The notes under the pieces are model-generated. The model saw nothing but the letters and a program-made list of their open reading frames with translations, searched no databases and was not told the DNA's origin. 34,596 nucleotides of DNA from contig JAITIL010000059.1 in NCBI GenBank assembly GCA_031279475.1, positions 1-34,596 of the forward strand, given 5' to 3'. The DNA comes from Prevotellaceae bacterium (lineage in GTDB: Bacteria; Bacteroidota; Bacteroidia; Bacteroidales; UBA932). Shown here in pieces: positions 15,220 to 24,335 of this stretch. A program made the translations under genes and the position numbers. The number at the start of each line of letters is the position of its first letter. Position 1 is the first letter of the stretch.

Positions 15220-17374
15220 AACATCCGATAATTCCCGGCGCAGGGATTGGAATGAAACATTGCGTGAAATGCCGTATGTGCGTCTCGCGTTTGCTTTCCT
15301 TGGCGGCATTGCCTGGCAGTGCCACGTTTATACTTTTCATGCTCCATTTTGGCCTGTTACTGTACTGCTATTCTTCCTTTTCGCACTTACGCTTTTCATC
15401 CCTTATTGCCACCACTACGCCCGTCAATGGATGGGCGGACTGGCCGGACTGCTTTTTCTTTTCTCTGCCGGCATTACCACCATACAGTTTCAGCCACAAG
15501 AAAGCAAATTACCCCTGCAACAAAACATTTACATCAAGGCAGTGGTCAGCGAAAAAACAACGCCCGGCCAGCGTTACCTCAAAACACCTGCCGTCGTACT
15601 CGCCTACGCTGATAGCAGCGGGACACACCCCCTCCGTGAAAAAAGCATCTTCTATCTTGAGCCCGATAGCATGCAAGCGCTACCCGTTCCCGGCGATACG
15701 CTCATAGCGCTTGCCCGTTTAAGTGAACTTCCGCCGCCGCAAAACCCCGGTGAATTTGACTACCGCACCTACATGAAACGCCGTTACGTGTTCACTTCAG
15801 GGTTTATCCGTCGCACCCAGTATATGACGTTTCCCGCACAAACAAAAAGCCTGCGCAACTTTCCCGCACAACTGCGCGGGAATACCCAGCAAATCTTCAT
15901 CAATAAAGGGCTTTCAGGAGATGAATTTGCCGTACTCAACGCGCTCACCTTAGGCGATAAAAAAGACCTCGACCAGGATTTACGACAGGCCTATTCCTCC
16001 TCCGGCGCCACCCACATACTTGCCGTATCCGGCCTCCACGTGGGAATTATCTTCGCCATCTTATCTGTTCTTTTTTCTTTTCTTGAAAGAAAACAAAACG
16101 GAAAACTATTCAAAAATATATTATGCATCTTTTGTTTGTGGTGCTATGCTGCGCTGGTGGGCTTTTCCCCTTCCGTTACCCGCGCTACGGTGATGTTTTC
16201 CTTTGTCCTTGCCGGACAAATGATGCGGCGAAGCATCAGCATCTACAACTCCCTTGCCGCTTCTGCTTTCTTCATTTGCCTCTTCCGCCCTTTCGACCTC
16301 TTCGATACCGGCTTTCAACTTTCCTATTGCGCCGTCATATCCATTGTGTATTTTCAACCTGCGATATATCGCTTAATCTATGCCCGGCATAAAATAACCG
16401 ATTACTTTTGGCAACTGCTCAGTGTCTCTTTCGCCGCACAAATCGGCACGCTGCCCATTACCCTTGCCAGTTTTCACCAATTCCCCAACTACTTTCTGCT
16501 CACCAACGTCTTTGTCATTCCGCTCACCGGCGTCATCGTCTACCTCAGTGCGGCGCTCCTTGCCACCACTTGGATTCCGGTTGCGTCGGGGCTCATTGCC
16601 CTGTGCCTCGACAAATCGCTGTGGCTGCTCAATCACGGTGTGCGCTTCATTGAGCAACTGCCTCACTCCGTCACAACCAACATCTACATCAGTCCGCCGC
16701 AATTGTGCATAATGATTGTATTGGCGCTACTTTTCATGCTATACATCGAAACAAAAAACCGGCGGTTATTATGGATTTCGGCTTACCTGTTCATTGGTTT
16801 TTTTGCGCTTGGCGCATGGCAATCCATCCAACAGCGGCAACAACAATTTATCGCCGTGTATAACGTGAAAAACACCTCCTACATTCATTTCATACACGGC
16901 AATCACAGCGTGGCCCTGCGCGACAGCGGTAACGTCGAAGAAACGTTCGACTTTAACCTCAAAACGTTTTTCATCCGCACCGGAATTGCCGGGAAACCGG
17001 CTGTAACCCTTGACATACGCCATCCGTTAAACGACGCCACCGTTCAACATTTGCACGCTTACCGGAACTTTATTATTTTTGAAGATAAATTGATTAAAAT
17101 ATTACATGACGAACAACCCATATTCAAACAAGCCGCACCGGTAGATTACCTTATTGTTACAGCATCGGCGGCACTGCGTCCGGCACAGGCGCTGGCGCTC
17201 TACCAACCTAAACAGGTAATACTCGACGCCTCCGTACCTGCTTTCCGCGCCCGGCAGTGGGCGTCTGCCGCAAGCGAACAGGCGGTCGCCCTGCACGACG
17301 TAAAACAACAAGGCGCATGGGTAACACGAATGGACACTAATAGACACGAATTAAACGAATTAAATACGAATTAA
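15212..17374 (+). CDS. comEC: ComEC/Rec2-family DNA-uptake membrane protein
   Basis: Polytopic inner-membrane protein; family members carry single-stranded DNA into the cytoplasm in natural transformation. Up to 720 aa from a GTG at 15212, which overlaps pepT; an ATG at 15269 (MPYVRLAFAFLGG) is an alternative start. Seen: N-terminal hydrophobic and DUF4131-like beta region (residues ~20-200), the competence domain with HILAVSGLHVGII, GFSPSVTRATVMF and FDTGFQLSYCAVISI, then a soluble C-terminal part. That part lacks the HxHxDH zinc motif of the metallo-beta-lactamase domain found in longer ComEC proteins, as in other Bacteroidota members. The final residues (MDTNRHELNELNTN) are written by the repeat tract at 17330. 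No other competence gene is in the window. Confidence 0.9.
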   Translation: MRKTSDNSRRRDWNETLREMPYVRLAFAFLGGIAWQCHVYTFHAPFWPVTVLLFFLFALTLFIPYCHHYARQWMGGLAGLLFLFSAGITTIQFQPQESKLPLQQNIYIKAVVSEKTTPGQRYLKTPAVVLAYADSSGTHPLREKSIFYLEPDSMQALPVPGDTLIALARLSELPPPQNPGEFDYRTYMKRRYVFTSGFIRRTQYMTFPAQTKSLRNFPAQLRGNTQQIFINKGLSGDEFAVLNALTLGDKKDLDQDLRQAYSSSGATHILAVSGLHVGIIFAILSVLFSFLERKQNGKLFKNILCIFCLWCYAALVGFSPSVTRATVMFSFVLAGQMMRRSISIYNSLAASAFFICLFRPFDLFDTGFQLSYCAVISIVYFQPAIYRLIYARHKITDYFWQLLSVSFAAQIGTLPITLASFHQFPNYFLLTNVFVIPLTGVIVYLSAALLATTWIPVASGLIALCLDKSLWLLNHGVRFIEQLPHSVTTNIYISPPQLCIMIVLALLFMLYIETKNRRLLWISAYLFIGFFALGAWQSIQQRQQQFIAVYNVKNTSYIHFIHGNHSVALRDSGNVEETFDFNLKTFFIRTGIAGKPAVTLDIRHPLNDATVQHLHAYRNFIIFEDKLIKILHDEQPIFKQAAPVDYLIVTASAALRPAQALALYQPKQVILDASVPAFRARQWASAASEQAVALHDVKQQGAWVTRMDTNRHELNELNTN

Positions 17375-17392
17375 ACGAATTAAAGGCGCGAA
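17330..17392. repeat. AT-rich stutter tract covering the comEC 3' end
   Basis: Repeats of GACACKAAT followed by ACGAATTAAACGAATTAAAT and a second copy. It supplies the last ~14 codons and the stop of comEC and fills the gap to the next gene. Confidence 0.65.
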
Positions 17393-17397
17393 TTAAT

Positions 17398-17874
17398 ATG
17401 GCTGAAAACATTAGTATTCCGCAGCAACTGCCGAAAGAAGAAAAGTACAAGGCGTTGCTTCCGCAGCTCAAAGCCTTGCTGCATGGCGAAACCGACGAAG
17501 TGGCCAACCTTGCCAACACAGCAGCCGCGCTGTGGGAGACGTTCCATTTCTTTTGGGTTGGCTTTTATCTCATAAAAAACGACGAACTGGTATTAGGCCC
17601 GTTTCAAGGCCCGGCAGCCTGCACCCGCATAGCTTTCGGGCGCGGCGTGTGCGGCGCCGCATGGAAAGAGCGGAAAACCCTCATTGTGCCCGACGTGGCG
17701 CAATTCCCCGGACATATCTCATGCAATAGCCGGTCGCAATCTGAAATTGTGGTGCCGCTGTTTAAAAACGGCGAACTTCACGGGGTACTCGACATCGACA
17801 GTGACCGGCCCGGCGCTTTTGATGAAATTGATGCAAGATATTTAGAAAAAATGGCTGAATTTATTATAATATAG
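17398..17874 (+). CDS. msrC: Free methionine-(R)-sulfoxide reductase (GAF domain)
   Basis: Small cytoplasmic GAF-domain enzyme that reduces free methionine-R-sulfoxide. 158 aa, one GAF domain. The three family cysteines are present at C75 (PAACTRIAFGRG), C85 (GVCGAAWKE) and C109 (GHISCNSRSQSEIVVP), and WVGFYL plus the LDIDS motif match the fRMsr signature. It follows comEC by 23 bp, so it may share its transcript. Fits an oxidative-damage role in an anaerobe. Identity of the family is firm; activity is inferred. Confidence 0.9.
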   Translation: MAENISIPQQLPKEEKYKALLPQLKALLHGETDEVANLANTAAALWETFHFFWVGFYLIKNDELVLGPFQGPAACTRIAFGRGVCGAAWKERKTLIVPDVAQFPGHISCNSRSQSEIVVPLFKNGELHGVLDIDSDRPGAFDEIDARYLEKMAEFIII

Positions 17875-17889
17875 CATATTACAAATATC

Positions 17890-18039
17890 GTATTTTCAAA
17901 AATACAAAATGTGATCAAAATTGTATTTTCAAAAATACATTTCAAAAAATACACATATAAAATGTTAAATTATAATAAAATAATAATACTGTATTTTGTA
18001 TAATACAAAAAATGCTTATATTTGCATTTTCAAAAATAC
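17890..18039. promoter_or_regulatory. Array of four 16-bp palindromes (operator-like) upstream of the DUF4143 ATPase
   Basis: GTATTTTCAAAAATAC at 17890-17905 and 17923-17938; variants GTATTTTGTATAATAC at 17991-18006 and GCATTTTCAAAAATAC at 18024-18039. Start-to-start spacings are 33, 68 and 33 bp, close to whole multiples of one interval. The third copy covers the -33 box and the fourth begins on the last base of the -7 box of the promoter at 17995-18024. This arrangement is what a repressor, possibly autoregulatory, would use; the binding protein is unknown. Confidence 0.65.
17995..18024 (+). promoter_or_regulatory. Promoter of the DUF4143 ATPase gene
   Basis: TTTG at 17995-17998, an 18-nt spacer and TATATTTG at 18017-18024 match the Bacteroidota -33/-7 pattern. 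A transcript would start near 18030, which excludes the in-frame ATG at 18022 and supports the ATG at 18049. Confidence 0.65.
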
Positions 18040-18048
18040 AATAGTAAT

Positions 18049-19251
18049 ATGGAAACATTGTTTGCTAAATACTACCTCAAAATCAGGGAAATAAGGGAAA
18101 AGCCCATCAGGTATTTGATGAAAGACATTTATTGGAACGACAGGTTATTTGCCATTGTAGGAGCAAGAGGAACAGGCAAAACAACAATGATGTTACAATA
18201 CATAAAATCACATCTTGATGTCAAAAAAGCCTTGTACGTAAGTTTAGACGACATATTTTTTTCGAATAACAGGCTTGTTGATGTGGCGGCACAACTGTCG
18301 CTTCAGGGCGTAACGAACCTGTTTGTGGACGAGATACACAAATATCCCTACGAAACATGGGCGCAGGAACTTAAAAACATTTACGATACTTATTCCGATA
18401 TGCATGTCGTTTTTTCCGGATCATCCATGCTTGAAATTTACAAAGGTAACGCCGACCTTAGCAGAAGAGCTGTACAATATGAATTAAGAGGATTGTCGTT
18501 CAGGGAATTTTTGGAGTTCGAAAATGTTATAAAATTAAAGCCCATATCTTTGAATGACTTGCTTAAAGACCACATCATGATGGCTTCCGATATTGTAAAA
18601 CGTATCAACCCCAAAAAGATTATTTTACTTTTCAATCGATATTTGAAAATGGGATTTTATCCTTATTACAAAGAAAATCCCGAGAATTATGCACAGCGCG
18701 TGGCCAATGTAATCAATACCGTATTGGAAAGCGACTTGCCTGCCATAGAGAAAATAGAATTTATGACAACCTTGAAGATAAAAAGACTACTAGGTATTAT
18801 TACGACATTGGCGCCTTTTACGCCCAATATTTCGGAGTTAAGTAAAAACGTAAATACCACCAGGTCTCATCTGCTCAAAAGCATCGACTATCTGGAGCGC
18901 GCACGGATATTAGGCTTGTTGCGTGCCAAAAACTCAATCGGCAATATGAGCAAACCCGAGAAAATTTATCTCGACAACACGAATATTGCTTATGCGCTGG
19001 GCGGAACAGATACCAATATCGGGAACGTTCGTGAAACATTTTTCTTTAACCAGTTAAGGGCTACCGGGGAGGTGACCTCAAGTAATAAAGGTGATTTTGT
19101 CGTACAGGGAAAATACACCTTTGAGGTGGGTGGCGCAAAGAAAACATTCAAGCAAATTGCCGATATTCCCGATTCTTACCTGGCGCTTGACAATGTAGAA
19201 ACAGGTCATGGAAACCGCATTCCTTTGTGGATGTTCGGGCTATTATATTAA
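18049..19251 (+). CDS. AAA_14/DUF4143 family ATPase, function unknown
   Basis: 400 aa. Residues ~30-160 form a P-loop ATPase domain: Walker A GARGTGKT (38-45), Walker B LFVDEIHK (91-98), VFSGSSMLEI as sensor region, then RAVQYELRGLSFREFLEFE, which is a hallmark of the AAA_14 family. A middle helical/winged-helix-like stretch (ISELSKNVNTTRSHLLKSID, part) may bind DNA. The C-terminal DUF4143 region carries GDFVVQGKYTFEVGG, the position of a PD-(D/E)xK-like core in relatives. These proteins are often multi-copy in Bacteroidota and archaea and have no settled role. The gene and its flanks are clearly more AT-rich than the neighbours, and palindromes lie on both sides, which suggests recent acquisition. 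Start chosen from the promoter position. Confidence 0.85.
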   Translation: METLFAKYYLKIREIREKPIRYLMKDIYWNDRLFAIVGARGTGKTTMMLQYIKSHLDVKKALYVSLDDIFFSNNRLVDVAAQLSLQGVTNLFVDEIHKYPYETWAQELKNIYDTYSDMHVVFSGSSMLEIYKGNADLSRRAVQYELRGLSFREFLEFENVIKLKPISLNDLLKDHIMMASDIVKRINPKKIILLFNRYLKMGFYPYYKENPENYAQRVANVINTVLESDLPAIEKIEFMTTLKIKRLLGIITTLAPFTPNISELSKNVNTTRSHLLKSIDYLERARILGLLRAKNSIGNMSKPEKIYLDNTNIAYALGGTDTNIGNVRETFFFNQLRATGEVTSSNKGDFVVQGKYTFEVGGAKKTFKQIADIPDSYLALDNVETGHGNRIPLWMFGLLY

Positions 19252-19305
19252 GTGTTCTTTTGAAAATGCAATAACTTCTAATTATTGTGTTTTCAAAAGA
19301 ACACT
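19251..19305. terminator. Long hairpin between convergent ATPase and nifJ genes
   Basis: Arms 19251-19274 and 19282-19305 (24 nt each, two mismatches, 7-nt loop). Outer part is AGTGTTCTTTTGAAAA against its complement. It sits just after the ATPase stop and 15 bp before the nifJ stop, so a bidirectional terminator is the plain reading, although no strong T-run follows. Each arm contains TTTTCAAAA, the core of the palindromes upstream of the ATPase gene. Confidence 0.7.
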
Positions 19306-19320
19306 TCTCTTTCAACTTTG

Positions 19321-22300
19321 CTACGGCCTTACAGACAGGCTCTTATAAGTGTTATACCGCCATTTGGCGAATTCCTCCGTGAGTTTGAACAACTCGCCGG
19401 CTTCCTGCGGGAACGTTTTCGTCAATGACGAATAACGCACTTCACTCTTTAAGAACTCCTGGAACTTCGACCAGTCGGGCTCTTTGCTATCAAGAGTGAA
19501 GGGATTCTTGCCTTCCTGTTCCAACTGCGGATTGTAACGGAACGTATGCCAGTAGCCACATTCCACAGCCAGCTTTTCCTCGCGTTGCGAAGCGCCCATA
19601 CCGTTCTTCAATCCATGGCTGATGCAAGGCGCATACGCAATAATCAACGACGGCCCGTCGTAGGCTTCGGCCTCTTTCAGTGCATTGAAAAATTGCGCAT
19701 GGTTTGCGCCCATGGCCACTTGCGCCACATATACATAGCCATAACTTATGGCCATCATGCCGAGGTCTTTTTTACGGATGCGTTTTCCCGATGTGGCAAA
19801 CTTGGCTACTGCCCCCGCCGGCGTTGCCTTTGACGACTGTCCGCCGGTGTTTGAATACACCTCGGTATCCATCACCAGCACATTCACGTTTTCGCCCGAA
19901 GCCAACACGTGGTCTAAGCCGCCATATCCGATATCGTAAGCCCAGCCGTCGCCACCGAAAATCCACTGCGAGCGGGCTACTATGTAATCGCGCAGCACGT
20001 AAATTTCTTTACAAATTGCGCAGGGACAATTTTCCACCAACGGAATGAGCTTGTCGGCGATTTCGCGGGTCTTCGCCGCATCCTTGCGGTGGGTCAGCCA
20101 TTCGGCGAATAGGGCCTTGTGCTCAGGCGAACATTCGCTGCAATCCTGCCCCTGCACCATTAAGGTGGCCAGCCGGTCGCGCAGGCGCTCTGTGCCCAGA
20201 CGCATGCCCAACCCAAATTCCGCGTTATCTTCAAACAGCGAGTTTGCCCATGCCGGGCCGCAACCATTCCTGTTCGTCGTGTAGGGCGACGCAGGAAATG
20301 AGCCGCCGTAAATCGACGAGCAGCCAGTGGCGTTTGCCACCATCATGCGGTCGCCAAACAACTGTGTGATGGTTTTGATGTAAGGCGTCTCGCCACAACC
20401 GGCACAAGCGCCCGAAAACTCGAACAGGGGTTGTGCAAACTGGCAATTCTTCACATTGGCGCGTTTATCCTGGACGGTATCTTTATAGCCCACATGGGTA
20501 TGCAAATAATCAAAATGTTTTTGTTCCGCTACCTGCGTATCGAGGGGTTTCATCACTAACGCTTTGGTCTTGGCCGGACATACTTCGGCGCAATTGCCGC
20601 AGCCGGTGCAATCCAGCGCGCTCACCTGTACGCGGAAGTTGTATGTTTTCAACGGGCCGTTGCCTTTTACTGTGTTTAATCCGCCGGGCACGGCTGCCAG
20701 TTCCTCATCGGTCAACAGGAAAGGACGAATGGCGGCGTGCGGGCACACGTACGCGCACTGGTTACACTGGATACAATTTTCCGATACCCACTCCGGCACG
20801 TTAATCGCAATGCCGCGTTTTTCAAAAGCGGCAGAGCCCGCCGGCATCGTGCCGTCTTCGTAATTGACAAACGCGCTCACCGGCAAGTCGTCGCCGTTTT
20901 GTGCATTGGCCGCATCGGCCACGTGCTTTACCCATTCGGGCGCCAGGCGTTCAAACGTGTCGGCTTTGAACTTGCCGCTCAGCGTTGCCCAGTCGGCCGG
21001 CACGTCCACTTTAACTACATCGGTGCCGCTGTCCACCGCAGCGTAATTCATTTTCACGATATTTTCACCTTTCTTGCCATAGCTTTTATCGATGGCTTTC
21101 TTCATTTCTTTCACCGCCTGTTCATAGGGAATGACGTCGGCAATTTTGAAAAATGTGGATTGCAGGATGGTATTCGTGCGATTGCCCAAACCGATTTTCC
21201 CGGCAATAGCTGTGGCGTTGATGATATAGAAGTTGATTTTCTTTTCAGCCAATACGCGCTTTACAAAGTCGGGCAGGCGTTTTTTCGTTTCTTCCACATC
21301 AAACATGCTGTTGAGCAAAAACGTGCCGCCGGGTTTGATGCCGCGGAGCAAGTCATATTTATTCAAGTAAGCAAATACGTGACAGGCCACAAAATCGGGC
21401 GTTGTAACTAAATAGGGCGAGTGAATGGAATGGTCGCCGAAACGAAGGTGTGAACAGGTAAACCCTCCCGACTTCTTAGAGTCGTAGGAGAAGTAGGCCT
21501 GGCAATATTTCGGCGTGGTTTCGCCGATAATTTTAATCGTGTTTTTGTTGGCGCCCACCGTACCGTCTGAGCCCAAACCGTAAAACTTGCATTCGTAAGT
21601 GCCGGGTTTCGCCAAACTGATTTCTTCTTTTTGCGGAAGCGATTTGAACGTCACATCATCTATAATACCAATTGTGAAGCCGTTTTTAGGCTCGTGGAGG
21701 GCGAGGTTTTCATACACGGAAAGAATTTGCGCCGGCGTGGTGTCTTTCGACGACAGGCCGTAGCGCCCGCCCACCACAAGGGGTGCATCAGGCCGGCCAT
21801 AGAGCACGTCTTTCACATCAAGGTATAACGGCTCGCCAAGGGCGCCGGGCTCTTTCGTGCGGTCGAGCACTGCAATGCGCTTCACCGTGGCCGGCAACAC
21901 ACGCAAAAAGTACTTGGCCGAGAACGGACGATAAAGGTGTACGCTAATCACACCTGTTTTGCCGCCATTCTTGTTGAGGCAGTCCACGGTTTCTTTGATG
22001 GTGTCGCATACCGAGCCCATGGCCACCACCACATGCTCTGCCTGCGGGTCGCCGTAATAATCGAACGGCAGGTAATGGCGGCCGGTGAGTTCGCCGACTT
22101 CGCCCATGTAGCGGGCTACAATATCGGGAACAAGGTCGTAGTATTGATTGGCCGCTTCGCGCGATTGGAAATATACGTCGGGGTTCTGCGCCGTGCCGCG
22201 GGTTACCGGATTATTCGGGTTTAACGCATGCTGACGAAAACGCGTCAGCGCCTTTTCGCTAATCAGGCCTTTCAAATCTTCTGCATCAATTGATTCGATT

Positions 22301-22854
22301 TTCTGTATTTCGTGCGACGTGCGGAAGCCATCAAAGAAGCTCACGAAAGGCACACGCGATTTCAAGGTGGACAAGTGCGCCACTGTCGCAAGGTCCATCA
22401 CTTCCTGCACGCTGCCCGAAGCCAAAAAAGCAAATCCCGTTTGGCGCGCCGCCATTACATCCTGGTGGTCGCCGAAGATTGACAGGGCCTGTGCGGCCAA
22501 TGCCCGCGCGCTCACGTGGAACACCGTGGGAAGCAACTCACCCGCGATTTTATACATGTTGGGAATCATCAACAACAAGCCTTGCGAGGCAGTGAATGTG
22601 GTGGTGAGCGCGCCTGCCTGCAAAGAGCCGTGTACTGCGCCGGCAGCGCCGCCCTCGCTTTGCATCTCGAGCACTTTTACCGTTTCGCCCCACAGGTTTT
22701 TCTTCCCGAAAGCAGCCCATTCGTCTACATATTCGGCCATGGTGGATGAGGGTGTGATTGGATAAATGGCCGCCGCTTCGCTGAACATATAAGCGACATG
22801 CGCCGCTGCGTAATTACCATCACACGTAATAAATTTCTTTTCTTTACTGATCAT
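19321..22854 (-). CDS. nifJ: Pyruvate:ferredoxin (flavodoxin) oxidoreductase
   Basis: Single-chain homodimeric PFOR that splits pyruvate to acetyl-CoA and CO2 and reduces ferredoxin; cytoplasmic, oxygen-sensitive. 1177 aa, full length. Domains in order: N-terminal pyrimidine-binding domain (YPITPSSTMAEYVDEWA, EGGAAGAVHG), gamma-like domain (GLGSDGTVGANKNTIKIIG), two ferredoxin [4Fe-4S] motifs (CIQCNQCAYVCP and CTGCGNCAEVCP), and the TPP domain with the third cluster (GACAGCGETPY, GCSSIYGGSFP, VMDTEVYSNTGGQSSKATP). It lies 24 bp downstream of gcvT and is probably co-transcribed with it. It marks fermentative or anaerobic pyruvate metabolism. Confidence 0.97.
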   Translation of the reverse strand: MISKEKKFITCDGNYAAAHVAYMFSEAAAIYPITPSSTMAEYVDEWAAFGKKNLWGETVKVLEMQSEGGAAGAVHGSLQAGALTTTFTASQGLLLMIPNMYKIAGELLPTVFHVSARALAAQALSIFGDHQDVMAARQTGFAFLASGSVQEVMDLATVAHLSTLKSRVPFVSFFDGFRTSHEIQKIESIDAEDLKGLISEKALTRFRQHALNPNNPVTRGTAQNPDVYFQSREAANQYYDLVPDIVARYMGEVGELTGRHYLPFDYYGDPQAEHVVVAMGSVCDTIKETVDCLNKNGGKTGVISVHLYRPFSAKYFLRVLPATVKRIAVLDRTKEPGALGEPLYLDVKDVLYGRPDAPLVVGGRYGLSSKDTTPAQILSVYENLALHEPKNGFTIGIIDDVTFKSLPQKEEISLAKPGTYECKFYGLGSDGTVGANKNTIKIIGETTPKYCQAYFSYDSKKSGGFTCSHLRFGDHSIHSPYLVTTPDFVACHVFAYLNKYDLLRGIKPGGTFLLNSMFDVEETKKRLPDFVKRVLAEKKINFYIINATAIAGKIGLGNRTNTILQSTFFKIADVIPYEQAVKEMKKAIDKSYGKKGENIVKMNYAAVDSGTDVVKVDVPADWATLSGKFKADTFERLAPEWVKHVADAANAQNGDDLPVSAFVNYEDGTMPAGSAAFEKRGIAINVPEWVSENCIQCNQCAYVCPHAAIRPFLLTDEELAAVPGGLNTVKGNGPLKTYNFRVQVSALDCTGCGNCAEVCPAKTKALVMKPLDTQVAEQKHFDYLHTHVGYKDTVQDKRANVKNCQFAQPLFEFSGACAGCGETPYIKTITQLFGDRMMVANATGCSSIYGGSFPASPYTTNRNGCGPAWANSLFEDNAEFGLGMRLGTERLRDRLATLMVQGQDCSECSPEHKALFAEWLTHRKDAAKTREIADKLIPLVENCPCAICKEIYVLRDYIVARSQWIFGGDGWAYDIGYGGLDHVLASGENVNVLVMDTEVYSNTGGQSSKATPAGAVAKFATSGKRIRKKDLGMMAISYGYVYVAQVAMGANHAQFFNALKEAEAYDGPSLIIAYAPCISHGLKNGMGASQREEKLAVECGYWHTFRYNPQLEQEGKNPFTLDSKEPDWSKFQEFLKSEVRYSSLTKTFPQEAGELFKLTEEFAKWRYNTYKSLSVRP

Positions 22855-22878
22855 TGTTCTATTCGTTATTTCGGTTAT

Positions 22879-23991
22879 TCAATTACTGTTTTTATAAAAT
22901 GGAAGTTTTACCACTTTCGCTTTTAGCAAACGCTCGCGCACTTTCACGTAAATTTCAGTATCAATCCTGGCATACGCGGGTTTTACGTAACCCATGCCTA
23001 TCCCCACCTTGAGGCAAGGCGACATGGTGCCTGACGTTACCACGCCGATGGGGGCGCCCAACGCGTCTGTGACTTCATAGCCGTGACGCGGAACGCCTTT
23101 GTCCACCATTTCAAAACCCACTAATTTGCGCGTCACTCCTTCATTTTTCTGTTTCAGCAGAAGCTCCTTGTCCAGAAAGTCGCCTTTGGCGGCGCTGAAT
23201 TTCGTAATCCAGCCCAAGCCCGCCTCTATGGGTGATGTGGCGTCGTCGAGTTCATGGCCATACAGGCAAAAACCCATTTCGAGGCGCAGGGTGTCGCGAG
23301 CGCCCAGCCCGATGGGCTTAATGCCGTATTCGGCGCCGGCTTCAAACACCGCTTTCCACAGTTTCGGCCCGTCGGCATTCGCTACGTAAATTTCGCAGCC
23401 GCCCGACCCGGTGTAGCCTGTGGTAGAGAATATTGCTTGTGGGATACCGGCCACCGTTAATTTTTTAAAGGTATAGTAGGCCATATCTTCCACCGGCTGG
23501 TCGCATATTTTTTGCATGGCTTTCAACGCCAGCGGGCCTTGTATGGCCAATTGGCAAATTTCATCGGATGCGTTATAGAGCTCTTTCCCCGGCGTGAGGC
23601 CGAACTTGGGCGCTATGCCGCACATGAAATCCCAATCTTTTTGCACATTTGCCGCGTTGATGACCAGCAGGTAGGTCTCGGCGTCGATGCAATACACCAG
23701 CAAGTCGTCCACGATGCCGCCTTTGCCATTGGGGTAGCACGAATATTGCACCTTACCCGGCGTGAGCGCCGCCACATCGTTCGAGGTCATATATTGGACA
23801 AACGCCAACGCTTTCGGGCCTTTCACCCACACTTCGCCCATGTGGCTCACGTCGAACACGCCCACCTTTTCGCGTACCGTAAGATGTTCTTCATTGATGC
23901 CCGCATATTCAACAGGCATGTTATATCCTGCAAAGGGAGCCATTTTAGCGCCAAGTTCTATGTGGAATGGTGTAAAAACCGTATTTTTCAT
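22879..23991 (-). CDS. gcvT: Glycine cleavage system aminomethyltransferase (T-protein)
   Basis: Transfers the methylene carbon from aminomethyl-lipoyl H-protein to tetrahydrofolate, releasing ammonia. 370 aa, typical length. Seen: N-terminal [35 protein letters not shown] (folate-binding region), [25 protein letters not shown] sequence ([16 protein letters not shown]), [19 protein letters not shown], and the C-terminal [21 protein letters not shown] (shown in part). gcvH and gcvP are not in the window. It leads a two-gene unit with nifJ. Confidence 0.96.
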   Translation of the reverse strand: MKNTVFTPFHIELGAKMAPFAGYNMPVEYAGINEEHLTVREKVGVFDVSHMGEVWVKGPKALAFVQYMTSNDVAALTPGKVQYSCYPNGKGGIVDDLLVYCIDAETYLLVINAANVQKDWDFMCGIAPKFGLTPGKELYNASDEICQLAIQGPLALKAMQKICDQPVEDMAYYTFKKLTVAGIPQAIFSTTGYTGSGGCEIYVANADGPKLWKAVFEAGAEYGIKPIGLGARDTLRLEMGFCLYGHELDDATSPIEAGLGWITKFSAAKGDFLDKELLLKQKNEGVTRKLVGFEMVDKGVPRHGYEVTDALGAPIGVVTSGTMSPCLKVGIGMGYVKPAYARIDTEIYVKVRERLLKAKVVKLPFYKNSN

Positions 23992-24023
23992 CAGGGGTTA
24001 TTTAATATTTTTTAAATTGCGAA

Positions 24024-24031
24024 CAAATGTA
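24024..24031 (-). promoter_or_regulatory. Probable -7 box of gcvT promoter
   Basis: On the minus strand TACATTTG fits TAnnTTTG and lies 32 bp before the gcvT ATG. No TTTG at the right -33 distance. Confidence 0.4.
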
Positions 24032-24144
24032 CATAAAAAAATTGATTTTACCCACATAGCGACAAAAAAAACCCCCCCAGTTGTTGACAGGATGCGTGCG
24101 GCGACGAAGCAAGAACATTCTGCCGGACGAGGGCAGGGTAGAAA

Positions 24145-24267
24145 TCAGGTTTCGCCAGCCAGTTTCAATGTTTTTCCGGCTATTCCCGAAGACACTTTTC
24201 CTAATTCATAAAGAAGTTTAATCAGTGAAATAGCCTTTATTTCGCTTTCAAATTCCCGGTTTTTCAT
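24145..24267 (-). CDS. Possible 40-aa small protein, unknown
   Basis: Minus-strand frame beginning MKNREFESEIKAISLIKLLY and ending with TLKLAGET and a TGA stop. It is predicted mostly helical and mildly basic, with no signal peptide or membrane segment. It could be a small gene or the remnant of a longer one; I recognise no family with confidence. Composition is compatible with coding, but nothing else supports it. Confidence 0.25.
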   Translation of the reverse strand: MKNREFESEIKAISLIKLLYELGKVSSGIAGKTLKLAGET

Positions 24268-24335
24268 TTTCAAGGCATAAAATTTAAATTAAAATACGAA
24301 AAATTATTCGAACTTTGCTAAAAATTTATGAGGCT

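Larger units (their letters stand above)
23992..24335. other. 344-bp region without a confident gene
   Basis: Holds the gcvT upstream region at the left, a poly-A/poly-C run at about 24064-24080, one weak minus-strand 40-codon frame (24145-24267) and an AT-rich stretch leading to the S4-domain gene, with GAACTTTG at 24309-24316 as a weak -7-like box. No RNA structure or repeat family is evident. Confidence 0.5.

Noticed and set aside
16121..16712. Several overlapping plus-strand and minus-strand frames in comEC
   Set aside because: They are alternate frames of a gene with clear competence-domain motifs in the main frame.
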